From positions 1-55,674 of the forward strand of contig JAGOVF010000003.1 in NCBI GenBank assembly GCA_018060885.1: 55,674 bases of DNA, given 5' to 3'. Positions 25,868-35,427 of this stretch are shown one piece after another. The position numbers and the translations under genes are program-made. This DNA comes from Oligoflexales bacterium (GTDB lineage Bacteria; Bdellovibrionota_B; Oligoflexia; Oligoflexales; JAGOVF01). Position 1 is the stretch's first letter, and every line of letters begins with the position of its first letter. The notes below the pieces were generated by a model, which made no database searches, was not told where the DNA came from, and saw nothing but the letters and a program-made list of their open reading frames with translations.

Positions 25868-25963
25868 CTGGAACCGCAAGATGTTTCCTGATCTTGCGGC
25901 CCCAGGGAGCGAGGGAAGAAAAACCTGAGTCTTTCTTCTGTCTTGCTGGATACAACAGCAAGA
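25868..25963. other. three consecutive hairpins between nrdJ and recN
   Basis: The 295-base gap contains three stems in about 100 bases. The first is CTGG-aa-CCGCAAGAT paired to ATCTTGCGG-cc-CCAG (25868-25905, 9 bp perfect plus 4). The second is GAAGAAA/TTTCTTC (25915-25938, 7 bp). The third is TCTTGCTG/CAGCAAGA (25941-25963, 8 bp perfect). None has a good U-tract on either strand. This could be a structured 3' UTR of nrdJ, a leader of recN, or a small RNA. No convincing coding frame is present. Confidence 0.45.
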
Positions 25964-26074
25964 GTTGACAAAAAGGGGGTAAGAGCCATATTTTTTTAAA
26001 CAAAAACATGGCCAATATGATCAAAATTAAGATGTTCAACTATTTAAGGCTAATAATAGTAGCTAAATAAAGTG

Positions 26075-29000
26075 CTAACTACACCCAGTTGTAGCCCCAC
26101 AGGAATCACACTTAAGACATGAACCATTTCTTACCAGGGTAAGAGCACCGCATTCAGAACAAGGATCTCCTGAATAGCCCTTCATTTTCGCAATCGAATA
26201 TTTTTTTGCAAAACTATCGAATTCTTTGACAGCTTTACTGTTTTCTGCAACATCGTCGTCCTCTTCAAGCTCGTCATCAGTTTCTGAACCAGCAATCCAA
26301 GCCATCGTTCCGGCTGCAACGGCTCCTTCTACATGCATGGCAGGACTATTGATGAGAGAAACTCCAAAGCCCTCGGACTTTGCTTTTTTACGTACGCGTT
26401 TAGTTTCCGCCCTTGGCTCATTCACCTCTTCTGGAGCAACATGCGCTAAATCATGACGGCTCAAATAGTTTATAGCCAGATCTCTAAATAAAAAATCTAT
26501 GATTGATGTTGAACGCTTAATATTGTCGTGACCAACAACCGGGCCATTTGGTTCAAATCGACTGAATGTAAAGACGTCAATATATTCTTCGAGTGGAACA
26601 CCGTATTGTAATCCTAGACTGACAGCTATCGCGAAGGCATTCATCATGCTGCGCAACAATGTGCCTTCCTTGTTAATATCTAGAAATATTTCGCCCAAGG
26701 AGCCATCTTCGTACTCACCAGTTCTTAGATAAAAACTATGCCCACCAATTTTTACTTTTTGAGTATAGCCGTCTCTCCGACCTGGTAGGCGTCGGCGTTG
26801 ATTAGCGCGCGCCTGAATGGCCTGAGTTGTCTTTTCGACTACTTTATTTGTTAATTGAATAGTCTGTTCCATCGGCGTACTTGTTTCGTCAATATCACTG
26901 TCACTTGTTGCAGAATAGAGAGCTTGACTTAATTTGGAACCATCGCGATAAAGCGCAATCGCTTTTGTCATCCACTTCCAAGCTTTTAAATAAGCGTCTT
27001 TTACATCATCAATACTAGCATCATGAGGCAAATTGATCGTTTTGCTAATCGCACCTGAGATGAAAGGCTGTGCTGCCGCCATCATTTTCAAATGCGCATC
27101 TGCCGCAATGTAGCGCACGCCTTTTCGACCACATCTAGTCGCACAATCAAATACAGCCAAGTGCTCATCACGCAAATGTGGCGCGCCTTCAACCGTCATT
27201 GTTCCGCAAGCATATTCATTTGCTGATTGTATTTCTTCATCACTAAAACCAATTAACTTCAATATATTGACATCTGATTTCTCTATTTGCTCTTTACTAA
27301 GTTTCAATGTGTTTATACAAAAATCTTCGCCCAAATTCCATTTGTTAAAAACAAAACTGATATCAAAAGCCTGCGCTAATTCCTTTTCTATCTTCGCAAG
27401 AGTTTTTTTATCGAAACCACGCTCTTTAAGCGAGTCATGATTAATGGCAGGCGCTCCAGAAAGAGATCCATGTCCAACGCAGTAATCTACGATATCTTTA
27501 ATCTGCTTCTCTGAATAGCCTAGCTTACTGAGAGCTGGAGGTATCGACTGATTGATAATTTTAAAATAGCCTCCTCCTGCTAATTTTTTAAATTTCACCA
27601 AAGCATAATCTGGTTCAATGCCGGTTGTATCGCAATCCATCACTAGGCCAATGGTTCCCGTCGGAGCTATCACTGTGGTCTGGGCATTGCGATATCCATG
27701 TTTTTCACCAAGTTGATAAGCTTGATCCCACACTATATTAGCTTCCTCAAAAAGTGCCTTTGGACATATATCTTGTCGCAACAACATCGGCGCTATAGTT
27801 AAGCCTTCGTAGGTATTTTGCTCAGCACGAGCGGCTCGCCGATGATTGCGCATGACTCGCAACATATCGTTTTTGTTCTGTTCATAGCGAGGGAAGGGGC
27901 CTAAGTCTGCTGCGAGTTCTGCGGAAGTTTTATACGCTTCGCCGCACATTATCGCAGTAATTGCACCAGTGATTGCTTGCGCTTGTTCCGATCCATATGG
28001 AATACCCATTTGCATAAGTAGGGCGCCGATATTTGCATAACCTAATCCAAGAGTCCTATAATTCCAGCTATTCAATGCAATTTCCTTGCTTGGAAACTGT
28101 GCCATTTGTACTGAGATGTCTAAAATAATCGTCCAGATTCTGCATGCATGACGAAACTTTTCAATATCGATGCCGTTCTCATTGCTTGCCGCAAATTTCA
28201 TCAAATTAAGCGATGCTAGGTTACAAGCAGTATCATCTAAAAACATATATTCAGAGCAGGGGTTAGAAGCATTGATGCGGCCGTCTTTTGGACAGGTGTG
28301 CCATTCATTGATGGTTGTATCAAACTGCAATCCTGGATCTGCGCAAGCCCATGCCGCATAACATATATCTTCCCAAAGCTTCCTGGCTTTTAAAGTTTTG
28401 GCGACTTTACCCGAAGTTCGATAGTGTAATTGCCAATCTGAATCACTGGCAACAGCATCTAAAAAATTATTCATAAGTCGAATAGAGTTATTCGAGTTTT
28501 GGCCCGCTACTGTCTGATAAGCTTTTGAATTCCAATCCGTATTAAAAGTTTCTAATTGCAAACTACTGATATGTTGCGTTTTGCCTAAATCAAGTACGCG
28601 CTCAACTATACCCATTGGAATAAATGCGCTGCGGGCTTCTTTTATCACCGCCTTTAATAAAGGATTTTCTTTTGGATCAAAAGTTTTGTCTCCTAAAACA
28701 TCTCGCTTTGTTTGGCAGGCCACAAGAATTGCATTAACATGCTTTTCTATTGCTTTAGAGCCCGCGACAAGAGCCGCAACTTTTTGCTCTTCATTGACTT
28801 TCCAAGAAATAAACTCGCCGATATCCGGATGATCAACATCTAGACAAACCATTTTGGCAGCACGCCTGGTAGTTCCACCGCTTTTAATCGCGCCAGCTGC
28901 CGCGTCGCCTATTTTAAGGAACGAAAGTAGACCTGATGATACACCGCCACCAGATAATTTTTCGCCTTCGCCGCGCAAACGAGAAAAATTAGTACCTGTA

Positions 29001-29590
29001 CCGCTGCCATACTTAAATAGACGCGCTTCACGCACCCACAGATCCATAATGCCACCATCATTTACTAAATCATCATTGATAGCTTGAATGAAACAAGCAT
29101 GTGGCTGAGGACGTTCGTAGGCACTCGTTGATTTTAAAACTGTCGAGCTTTCTGGATCGACATAATAGTGCCCTTGAGCTGGACCGCTCAGTCCATAAGC
29201 AAAGTGTAAACCGGTATTAAACCATTGTGGACTATTTGGCGCCGCCATTTGCTGAGCAAGCATGTAACACGTTTCGTCATAAAAAACTTCTGCATCGGCA
29301 GCAGAATCAAAATATCCATATTTTTTTCCCCAATGTGTCCAGCAACCAGCAAGTCGGTGAAAAACTTGACGCGCGTCACTTTCGCTTCCTACCTCCGGCA
29401 GCCCGGCTCTTCTGAGGTATTTTTGCGCTAAGATATCGGTTGCTACCTGACTCCAAAACTCAGGAACTTCTACATCAATTTCTTGGCTAGCTTTCGATCC
29501 ATCAGAGTTTTTTAATTGAGAACTGCGCTTGGCGAATTTAATGCCGAGATAGGGCTGGCCTTTTTTAGTAAATAAACGGTTGATTTTCAT
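26075..29590 (-). CDS. nrdJ: adenosylcobalamin-dependent (class II) ribonucleoside-diphosphate reductase
   Basis: This enzyme makes deoxyribonucleotides using a B12-derived radical, with or without oxygen. The 1171-residue protein is of the long class II type. It shows KYGSGTGTNFSRLRGEGE, the active-site loop NPCSEYMFLDDTACNLASLN, APTGTIGLVMDCDTTG, a TSCPD-like domain near residues 930-1050 (GEYEDGSLGEIFLD), and a C-terminal Cys-rich ribbon (CSECGALTL, CLKCDSCGATTGC) that probably relays reductant. An acidic stretch (ETDDELEEDDD) precedes the ribbon. No partner radical subunit is needed or seen. Two NrdR boxes lie about 220 bases upstream. No cobalamin riboswitch consensus is evident in the leader. 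Confidence 0.97.
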   Translation of the reverse strand: MKINRLFTKKGQPYLGIKFAKRSSQLKNSDGSKASQEIDVEVPEFWSQVATDILAQKYLRRAGLPEVGSESDARQVFHRLAGCWTHWGKKYGYFDSAADAEVFYDETCYMLAQQMAAPNSPQWFNTGLHFAYGLSGPAQGHYYVDPESSTVLKSTSAYERPQPHACFIQAINDDLVNDGGIMDLWVREARLFKYGSGTGTNFSRLRGEGEKLSGGGVSSGLLSFLKIGDAAAGAIKSGGTTRRAAKMVCLDVDHPDIGEFISWKVNEEQKVAALVAGSKAIEKHVNAILVACQTKRDVLGDKTFDPKENPLLKAVIKEARSAFIPMGIVERVLDLGKTQHISSLQLETFNTDWNSKAYQTVAGQNSNNSIRLMNNFLDAVASDSDWQLHYRTSGKVAKTLKARKLWEDICYAAWACADPGLQFDTTINEWHTCPKDGRINASNPCSEYMFLDDTACNLASLNLMKFAASNENGIDIEKFRHACRIWTIILDISVQMAQFPSKEIALNSWNYRTLGLGYANIGALLMQMGIPYGSEQAQAITGAITAIMCGEAYKTSAELAADLGPFPRYEQNKNDMLRVMRNHRRAARAEQNTYEGLTIAPMLLRQDICPKALFEEANIVWDQAYQLGEKHGYRNAQTTVIAPTGTIGLVMDCDTTGIEPDYALVKFKKLAGGGYFKIINQSIPPALSKLGYSEKQIKDIVDYCVGHGSLSGAPAINHDSLKERGFDKKTLAKIEKELAQAFDISFVFNKWNLGEDFCINTLKLSKEQIEKSDVNILKLIGFSDEEIQSANEYACGTMTVEGAPHLRDEHLAVFDCATRCGRKGVRYIAADAHLKMMAAAQPFISGAISKTINLPHDASIDDVKDAYLKAWKWMTKAIALYRDGSKLSQALYSATSDSDIDETSTPMEQTIQLTNKVVEKTTQAIQARANQRRRLPGRRDGYTQKVKIGGHSFYLRTGEYEDGSLGEIFLDINKEGTLLRSMMNAFAIAVSLGLQYGVPLEEYIDVFTFSRFEPNGPVVGHDNIKRSTSIIDFLFRDLAINYLSRHDLAHVAPEEVNEPRAETKRVRKKAKSEGFGVSLINSPAMHVEGAVAAGTMAWIAGSETDDELEEDDDVAENSKAVKEFDSFAKKYSIAKMKGYSGDPCSECGALTLVRNGSCLKCDSCGATTGCS

Positions 29591-29808
29591 AAAATCCCTT
29601 TCATTGAAATTGAATTCTTTTAATTGCCAAAACCAAACAATAAAAATCCGAGGCTCGGCTCACGGCTAGTTTCAACTAGCGCAAGCAATTAGCATTTTTC
29701 ATCGCTTTTTTATTTGAGGTCCCTGCTTTTTATGGCGCGGATTCTCAGCGTTATGTTTGGCGATATTTTGATGATGGAATTTTTTTTATGGGAAGTCAAC
29801 CCTCAGAA

Positions 29809-29824
29809 ACACAAAATGTAGTGT
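29809..29824. promoter_or_regulatory. NrdR box, promoter-proximal
   Basis: ACACAAAATGTAGTGT matches the NrdR consensus ACACWATATATWGTGT at 14 of 16 positions, with both ACAC/GTGT half-sites perfect. NrdR is the near-universal bacterial repressor of ribonucleotide reductase genes. The site is 32 bases centre to centre from a second box and upstream of nrdJ. Confidence 0.85.
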
Positions 29825-29840
29825 CCACAACTTATCAACA

Positions 29841-29856
29841 ACGCTATATGTTGTGT
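29841..29856. promoter_or_regulatory. NrdR box, distal
   Basis: ACGCTATATGTTGTGT matches the NrdR consensus at 14 of 16 positions. Its centre is 32 bases (three helical turns) from the first box, the spacing expected for cooperative binding of NrdR oligomers on one DNA face. Confidence 0.85.
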
Positions 29857-29956
29857 TTGGACCCTTCCCCTAAATCGTAGCTTCGCGAAAAAACACATGA
29901 ATATTTTATTTATTCTTTTTTTTGCCAAAATGCCTGTTCACAAAAACATAATTTTC

Positions 29957-29965
29957 TGTGGATAA
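29957..29965 (-). promoter_or_regulatory. perfect DnaA box upstream of nrdJ
   Basis: TGTGGATAA is the exact reverse complement of the E. coli DnaA consensus TTATCCACA. A second near-match, TTATCAACA, lies at 29832-29840 between the NrdR boxes. DnaA boxes are known to control nrdAB in E. coli, so replication-linked control of nrdJ is possible. One 9-mer alone could also be chance. Confidence 0.35.
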
Positions 29966-29974
29966 GCCAAAAGA

Positions 29975-31480
29975 TTACTGGACAGCAGAGTGAGTGGACT
30001 TCAAAGCCGCATAATCGCGCGCAGAAAGATATATTGGTATTTCTAGACTTGTTTCTTGGCCGGGAAGAATCTCAAAATTCAGAATTTCTCGCTTAGATTC
30101 TGAAAATTTCGCCCCCCAAGCGTGATAAACAATAAGTTGATAGCGCCCCTCGATCAAAGAGAACTGACTAGAATTCAAGATGTTTAGATCATGTGAATGC
30201 CCACTTCCCTTTGCGCCTAATGGCTCAACTCGCATAAAGTCGGTACGCATATGCGGAATGTGTCTATGTTTTGGCGCTAAGAGCACTTTACCTAGACCAA
30301 ATTCTTTAAAACTTTCGCGAGCATCTAACGAATAACGTATCGATCCATCAGCATCCAAACTCAGCTCATAATTTTTTCCCTTAGAAAATAATACGGGGAT
30401 GTCGCTCACAGTTTTAATAGAAGGATAAATTTCCGCCTCTTCAAAAAGATAAATTGCGGTTTTCCCCAAGCAGCTAAAGTCAAATTCGACACAGTTACGA
30501 TTTACTTTTATTGCAGCGAGGTCAAATTCAACTGTCTGATTCGAATCTACTTTAATGCTTTCAAAATCCAATCCTTTATCAACTCTAAATTTAAAATCTC
30601 CAGGCAACAAAAACTCTGGTTTATTGATCTGCAATAGCTGTTCGTTTTCGCCAGCGATCTTAGCAGGATCTCCAGTGATGAGTTCTATTCTGGAAATATC
30701 GACATCCTTTGGCGACTTTGCTAAAAATAGCCCAGCCTGAATTGTCAATTTTTGGCCAGAAGCTATCACAATGGGCATGCGACTACCATTAAGTTCTAAC
30801 AAATATTTCCCTGGCAACAATAACAACCAATCTCCAATTTTTTGCGAATGGGTTGCCGCAGAAATGCTGTCGATGGACGAAACAAAAAATCTTTCTTTGG
30901 TCTCCGCATTTGCCAGTACACGGAGAGCACCTAGCTTAACTTTTGAAGTAGAAATTTTTTCCGCGGCAAAAGATTCTTTAATTTTTTTTTGCGAAAACGC
31001 TTTGTAACCAATGAGCAATTCATTCGATGAATTAAGCATGGACAAGGAGTTTTGATTTAAAATTCTTTGTTTAAAACCAAAAACTTGTGACCTATCACAT
31101 TGAACGTCAGCAAAAAATGATTTGGGAATACCTTTAGGCCGAATTAATTTTAATGTATGAGCGAATAATGTGCGCGTTTCATTCGGCTTCAAGCTTATTT
31201 CTGTACTAGAACAATCCATCAATATTAAATAGCGCCCAGCTGGCAAGGGCTGAACGGAATTAACAAGAGGTCGATACAGTGCTTCTAGCTTTTGCGGATT
31301 TTCACCTTTAATCGAATAAATATCATAATACCCACTGCTATCTGCCTTGACTTCAAGATGAGCTTTTGGTGAGGAGCTGCACGAAGAAAATAAGCAAAGA
31401 GCTATGCAGTATTTGAGAAAATGAAAATACAAAGGTGCCGCTTTAAAAGTTTGCATCAAGGCAGAAGCTATCTTAGTCAT
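29975..31480 (-). CDS. putative lipoprotein of unknown function
   Basis: The 501-residue protein has a lipobox-like sequence (LCLFSSC, residues about 29-35) after a hydrophobic segment, so the Cys is probably lipidated and the protein attached to a membrane. The mature part is beta-rich with repeated patterns centred on PLPAGRYLILMDC, LLPGKYLLELNGSR and FSLIEGRYQLIVYH. These look like tandem carboxypeptidase-regulatory/PEGA-like beta sandwiches that end in a GKYxLxL motif. I do not recognise a specific family. Its start overlaps the stop of the GT4 gene upstream by 4 bases, so the two are co-translated, pointing to an envelope or surface-glycan role. Confidence 0.6.
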   Translation of the reverse strand: MTKIASALMQTFKAAPLYFHFLKYCIALCLFSSCSSSPKAHLEVKADSSGYYDIYSIKGENPQKLEALYRPLVNSVQPLPAGRYLILMDCSSTEISLKPNETRTLFAHTLKLIRPKGIPKSFFADVQCDRSQVFGFKQRILNQNSLSMLNSSNELLIGYKAFSQKKIKESFAAEKISTSKVKLGALRVLANAETKERFFVSSIDSISAATHSQKIGDWLLLLPGKYLLELNGSRMPIVIASGQKLTIQAGLFLAKSPKDVDISRIELITGDPAKIAGENEQLLQINKPEFLLPGDFKFRVDKGLDFESIKVDSNQTVEFDLAAIKVNRNCVEFDFSCLGKTAIYLFEEAEIYPSIKTVSDIPVLFSKGKNYELSLDADGSIRYSLDARESFKEFGLGKVLLAPKHRHIPHMRTDFMRVEPLGAKGSGHSHDLNILNSSQFSLIEGRYQLIVYHAWGAKFSESKREILNFEILPGQETSLEIPIYLSARDYAALKSTHSAVQ

Positions 31481-32724
31481 GAATTTTTATCAACAGGCTC
31501 GACTAAACGCCTGAATTCAAAATACATTCTTTGCCATCCAAAGTTTTCCAAGACCCAATTTTTACTCTTCTTAAGCTCCTTTTGCCACGATTCAGTGTAC
31601 CAATCTTGCTTTAGAATAAAGTCTAATTGTTCTTTAAAGCTTTCTTCTCCCTCGAAACAAAATACCGTTGAAAGGGCATCAGAATAGTATCTCAAAACCG
31701 AGCTCGCACCATTCACAAGGACGGGTTTGCCCGCGGCTATCGCTTCGATAACAATCATCGATAAGCTTTCATGAATCGAGGGGTTCACAATTACAAAAGC
31801 TTTAAACAGTTCTGCGACTTTATCACCTTCATTCAAATAACCTAGAAAAATGAACTGCCTTGTTTTTGGAATATTCAAGTCTGAATCTTGTCTTCCAGCG
31901 AACTTTACTTTGATACTTGGGAAATATTTCTGCATCCAATCGATTAACAAATGAGTATTTTTTCCACGGCTTAAGCGTCCAAAATAAAAAACTTCTTTTT
32001 CAAAATTTTGCGGCACCGCTTCTTGTGAGTTGAAATTTTTGTCGTCAAAACCCATGCCAATATGCCGAATTTTGCTCGATGAAGCTAATTTACTGCTGAT
32101 TAAACGAGCTTCTTCTGGATGCAAAGATAAAATTATTGGAACTTTTTCTAGAATTTTCCTAATTATATTAAAATGAAATGCTGGCTCATCATGGGCAGCT
32201 GCAATGAGAGAGTAATTTTTAAAACCAAGCCTATCCAGACTGCGAATACCCCAAATCGTTGGGTAATAAAGATAAGTCACAAAAACTATATGATCATATT
32301 CATTTAAGTCTTTAATTAATTTTTTGATCAACAGTGGGCAAACAGGCCCTTGTAACTGGATCCAAAAGTATTCGAGAAAATCTCTCAATTTATTGCCAAA
32401 CAGTTCTGGAAGGAGCTTAATTAAAGGAATTAAAATAAAATTCAGTAGAGCATTATAGGGCGAAAAGAATATCGAACGCCTCCTACTACTATTAAATCTC
32501 TGAACTCCAACACCAAAAACAACCTCTCTACCTTCTTGAAAGTGCTGCGACCAGGTTTGATAATCTAGTGCAGTGCTAGTATAGACTTCTACAGACCAAG
32601 AGGCATTTTTTACCAATGCTTGCGCTATTTCGCGAGTCAGGGCTTCCGCGCCTCCGACCACTTCAGATCCATATCGCTGCACTATAAAAGCAATTTTTGG
32701 CATCAAGTTCCTCTTGTATTCCAA
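31477..32724 (-). CDS. GT4-family glycosyltransferase
   Basis: The 415-residue protein is a GT-B fold glycosyltransferase of family 4. The N-terminal domain begins IAFIVQRYGSEVVGGAEALT, with the gly-rich acceptor loop. The C-terminal domain has FYFGRLSRGKNTHLLIDW and the donor-binding EX7E-type segment (NPSIHESLSMIVIEAIAAGKP). It transfers a sugar from a nucleotide sugar to a growing glycan at the inner membrane. It is divergent from gmd-rmd, which make GDP-D-rhamnose, so D-rhamnose is a plausible donor sugar. Its stop overlaps the lipoprotein gene by 4 bases. Confidence 0.9.
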   Translation of the reverse strand: MEYKRNLMPKIAFIVQRYGSEVVGGAEALTREIAQALVKNASWSVEVYTSTALDYQTWSQHFQEGREVVFGVGVQRFNSSRRRSIFFSPYNALLNFILIPLIKLLPELFGNKLRDFLEYFWIQLQGPVCPLLIKKLIKDLNEYDHIVFVTYLYYPTIWGIRSLDRLGFKNYSLIAAAHDEPAFHFNIIRKILEKVPIILSLHPEEARLISSKLASSSKIRHIGMGFDDKNFNSQEAVPQNFEKEVFYFGRLSRGKNTHLLIDWMQKYFPSIKVKFAGRQDSDLNIPKTRQFIFLGYLNEGDKVAELFKAFVIVNPSIHESLSMIVIEAIAAGKPVLVNGASSVLRYYSDALSTVFCFEGEESFKEQLDFILKQDWYTESWQKELKKSKNWVLENFGWQRMYFEFRRLVEPVDKNS

Positions 32725-32794
32725 TTACATCAAATTCCACTCGAATTAACCAACTTAAATTGGTAGCCTCTGCATTCAAAATGGGGAGTAGTTT

Positions 32795-33763
32795 ATGACT
32801 AAAAAGGCACTTATAACCGGCATTACAGGGCAAGACGGCTCGTATCTCGCTGAATTTTTACTCGAAAAAGGCTATGAGGTTCATGGCATAGTCAGACGCT
32901 TGAGTACACCCAATTTTTCAAGAATTGAGCATCTACTACAAAAAGTTACTTTGCACGACGCCGACCTATCGGATTTAGCTTCACTCATCTCCGTTGTTAA
33001 TTCTTCAAGTCCTGATGAAGTTTACAATTTAGCGGCTCAATCGTTCGTAGCTACAAGCTGGCGTCAAGCCATCCTAACCAGCGATATAACAGCCGTTGGT
33101 GTGGTGAGAATGTTAGAGGCTTTAAAAATTGCAAAAAAAGACGCGCGTTTTTATCAGGCAAGTAGCTCAGAAGTCTATGGCAAGGTATTACAAGTTCCAC
33201 AAAACGAAGAAACACCTTTCTATCCTAGAAGCCCATATGCTGCGGCAAAAGCCTTTGGCCATCATATTACTATTAATTATCGTGAAAGTTTTGGCATGTA
33301 TGCTGCCTCAGGAATTCTGTTTAATCATGAATCTCCTCGTCGTGGCGTAGAATTTGTAACTAGAAAAATCACCGATGGGATTGCAAGAATCAAGTCGGGG
33401 AAACTTGATCGTCTGGCTTTAGGTAATCTTGAATCCAAGCGAGACTGGGGATATGCAAAAGACTATGTTGAAGCAATGTGGCTAATGCTCCAACAAAAAA
33501 CTCCTGAAGACTTTGTAATTGCTAGCGGCGAAACCCACAGCATCGCTGAATTTTGCGAAATTGCCTTCGCTCGAGCCGGAATCAAAAATTGGAGAGAATA
33601 CGTTTATGTAGACCCACAATTTATAAGACCTGCAGAGGTTGATTTATTGCTTGGAGATGCAAGCAAAGCAAAAACAAAGCTTTCATGGTCACCAAAAACT
33701 TCATTTAAAGAGCTTGTGCATTTAATGGTTGATGCAGATTTAAAACTTCACGGAGTCCATTAA
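32795..33763 (+). CDS. gmd: GDP-mannose 4,6-dehydratase
   Basis: Gmd converts GDP-D-mannose to GDP-4-dehydro-6-deoxy-D-mannose, the precursor of GDP-D-rhamnose and GDP-L-fucose. The 322-residue short-chain dehydrogenase has the NADP-binding start [14 protein letters not shown], the Gmd-specific [17 protein letters not shown], the catalytic YAAAK, and [17 protein letters not shown], which is diagnostic for Gmd. GGGGAG lies before the ATG. The next gene starts on the base after its stop. Confidence 0.96.
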   Translation: MTKKALITGITGQDGSYLAEFLLEKGYEVHGIVRRLSTPNFSRIEHLLQKVTLHDADLSDLASLISVVNSSSPDEVYNLAAQSFVATSWRQAILTSDITAVGVVRMLEALKIAKKDARFYQASSSEVYGKVLQVPQNEETPFYPRSPYAAAKAFGHHITINYRESFGMYAASGILFNHESPRRGVEFVTRKITDGIARIKSGKLDRLALGNLESKRDWGYAKDYVEAMWLMLQQKTPEDFVIASGETHSIAEFCEIAFARAGIKNWREYVYVDPQFIRPAEVDLLLGDASKAKTKLSWSPKTSFKELVHLMVDADLKLHGVH

Positions 33764-34699
33764 TTGAAGATCCTTGTCACAGGGGCTGCCGGATTTGTCG
33801 GTCAATATTTGCTCGATGAATTAACCGAATTTGGTCACCAAGTCATCGCGAGCACCTTAGAGACCGAAGTCATTAAAACAAAAAACGGTCTATACCCCGC
33901 TCTTACTTGTGACCTTACCCAAAAAGACCAAGTTTCTAAATTAATAACCGAAAACGCACCGGATGCCGTCGTTCACTTGGCGGCTTTTTCTGATTTAGGT
34001 CGAAGCTGGTCAGTTCGAGATAAGCTTCTCGACATAAATATTTTCGCAGCATTAAATGTAGGTCAGTCTCTCGCGAGCTTAAATAAAAAGTCAGTTTTCC
34101 TATATGTAAGTACAGGAGCTGTGTATAGCAATCTAAAAAAAACATCCCTAATTTATGCTGATGAATCTTTAGTTCCTCAGCCATTGTCGCCTTATGCTTA
34201 TTCTAAATTAGCGGCAGAACACGGATTAAGAGCAATTGAGTCGGATACTTTTAGTCTCTACATAGCGCGACCCTTTAATCATATCGGGCCAGGGCAATCG
34301 ACTAATTTTGTATGTACGGCTTTTGCAGAGCGCATAGCACAGGCACAAGATGGTGCGTCAATACCGGTAGGAAATCTTAATGTCATAAAAGATTTTTCTG
34401 ATGTTAGAGATATTACCAGAGCCTATCGCCTAATTCTTGAACAACAACCCGAGGAAAAGCTTTTTGTCCTTGGCCAGGGAAAACCTATGACTGTACAAAC
34501 TGTATTCGATATTTTGAGCACTTGCTCGCATAAAAACATCAGGTCTCACTTTGACCAAACACTTGCGAGACCAGAAGAGCATGGAGCTATAGTTAGTAAC
34601 CCAAAACTTGCCCAAGAGATTCTGGGGTGGTCTCCGCGCTTTTTAGTGAATGACACACTCAGCGAAATTTATAAAAATATTTCCCTGAAAGATAAATAG
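33764..34699 (+). CDS. rmd: GDP-4-dehydro-6-deoxy-D-mannose reductase
   Basis: Rmd reduces the Gmd product to GDP-D-rhamnose. The 311-residue extended SDR has the dinucleotide loop GAAGFVGQYLLDEL, the Ser of YVSTGAVY, catalytic YAYSK, and ARPFNHIGPGQ, the segment characteristic of Rmd enzymes rather than of GDP-fucose synthase. The start is TTG at 33764, directly adjacent to the gmd stop. This makes a two-gene D-rhamnose unit. An L-fucose route is less likely because no fcl-type sequence is seen. Confidence 0.9.
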   Translation: MKILVTGAAGFVGQYLLDELTEFGHQVIASTLETEVIKTKNGLYPALTCDLTQKDQVSKLITENAPDAVVHLAAFSDLGRSWSVRDKLLDINIFAALNVGQSLASLNKKSVFLYVSTGAVYSNLKKTSLIYADESLVPQPLSPYAYSKLAAEHGLRAIESDTFSLYIARPFNHIGPGQSTNFVCTAFAERIAQAQDGASIPVGNLNVIKDFSDVRDITRAYRLILEQQPEEKLFVLGQGKPMTVQTVFDILSTCSHKNIRSHFDQTLARPEEHGAIVSNPKLAQEILGWSPRFLVNDTLSEIYKNISLKDK

Positions 34700-34704
34700 G
34701 GAAA

Positions 34705-35409
34705 TTAAAAATAAACCTGAGCTGCGAGCAGCATCTGCGTTGTGCTTAGTCGCCCAAAACCGAAACGCAGCCTCGGTCCAAATGTCACATTTTTAGATCT
34801 TAAAAAGTCTAAGCCGCCTGTCAAAGAAACAGTAGCACCGTCTCGCTCGATCTTTTTAACTTCTGGCGCGCCGCCTAAGTGAGATAGTTGAATATTTGTA
34901 TAAGCTGCACCGACGTCTAGGTTGGCTCTAACTTTATTACCTAATTGCTGCTGCACTAAGGTACCTATCTCCCAAAATTCTACGACTCCCTCATAAGACT
35001 TATCTTCGTGATCTACGTAAACAAAACTTGGTGCATAGCGTAAATATGCAAGTAAAGGACGATTTTTTTCTCTTCGACCAAGATACCCGGTTCGCCATAA
35101 AATTTTAATTTCTGAAAATCCGTTCGAACTCCAATCGCCTTCTGCTGCTCTCATTCTTATCCAGCCAAAACCAAGCTCTGCGGCTAAACGCTCGTCAACA
35201 GATGCCTTGGGTAGTGGAGTATCTGAAACAATTAAAGGCGGCTCAATATTGTTTTTTCCATTTTGGTTATTTGGCTCCCCTTGCGAATCTTTAATACTTT
35301 TAGAATCTTCAGCCTGGTCTATTTCTTGACCTTCTTCTGCATAACTAAACGAGCTTATATTTAATTGCATAATGAAAGGTAATATGAGTGCCATCTTCAT
35401 TTTTTGCAT
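34705..35409 (-). CDS. putative outer-membrane beta-barrel protein
   Basis: The 234-residue protein has a signal peptide (residues 1-24, cleavage near SYA-EE), an acidic low-complexity linker (about 25-60), and about eight amphipathic strands. It ends in Phe with the pattern MLLAAQVYF, matching the C-terminal recognition signal for barrel assembly. It lies 18 bases downstream of another outer-membrane protein gene on the same strand. I do not recognise a specific family. The barrel is inferred from strand periodicity and the terminal Phe. Confidence 0.6.
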   Translation of the reverse strand: MQKMKMALILPFIMQLNISSFSYAEEGQEIDQAEDSKSIKDSQGEPNNQNGKNNIEPPLIVSDTPLPKASVDERLAAELGFGWIRMRAAEGDWSSNGFSEIKILWRTGYLGRREKNRPLLAYLRYAPSFVYVDHEDKSYEGVVEFWEIGTLVQQQLGNKVRANLDVGAAYTNIQLSHLGGAPEVKKIERDGATVSLTGGLDFLRSKNVTFGPRLRFGFGRLSTTQMLLAAQVYF

Positions 35410-35427
35410 ATATTTTTCCTATCTGCT

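Larger units (their letters stand above)
29591..29974. other. nrdJ upstream intergenic region (384 bases)
   Basis: This gap holds the nrdJ control region. From the nrdJ side it contains a small leader hairpin GCTAGTT/AACTAGC (29665-29680), a possible minus-strand -35 element TTGACT at about 29794-29799, two NrdR boxes, a DnaA-like 9-mer TTATCAACA (29832-29840) between them and a perfect reverse DnaA box TGTGGATAA (29957-29965). No coding frame and no clear terminator for the lipoprotein gene upstream are visible. Confidence 0.5.

Noticed and set aside
25818..26039. 73-codon open frame on the minus strand between nrdJ and recN
   Set aside because: It runs through three strong hairpins, has no good ribosome-binding site and its hydrophobic start looks like AT-rich spacer translated by chance.
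29591..29800. Possible cobalamin riboswitch in the nrdJ leader
   Set aside because: I looked for the B12-box core on the minus strand and found nothing resembling it. The visible stems are short. Control by NrdR is better supported.
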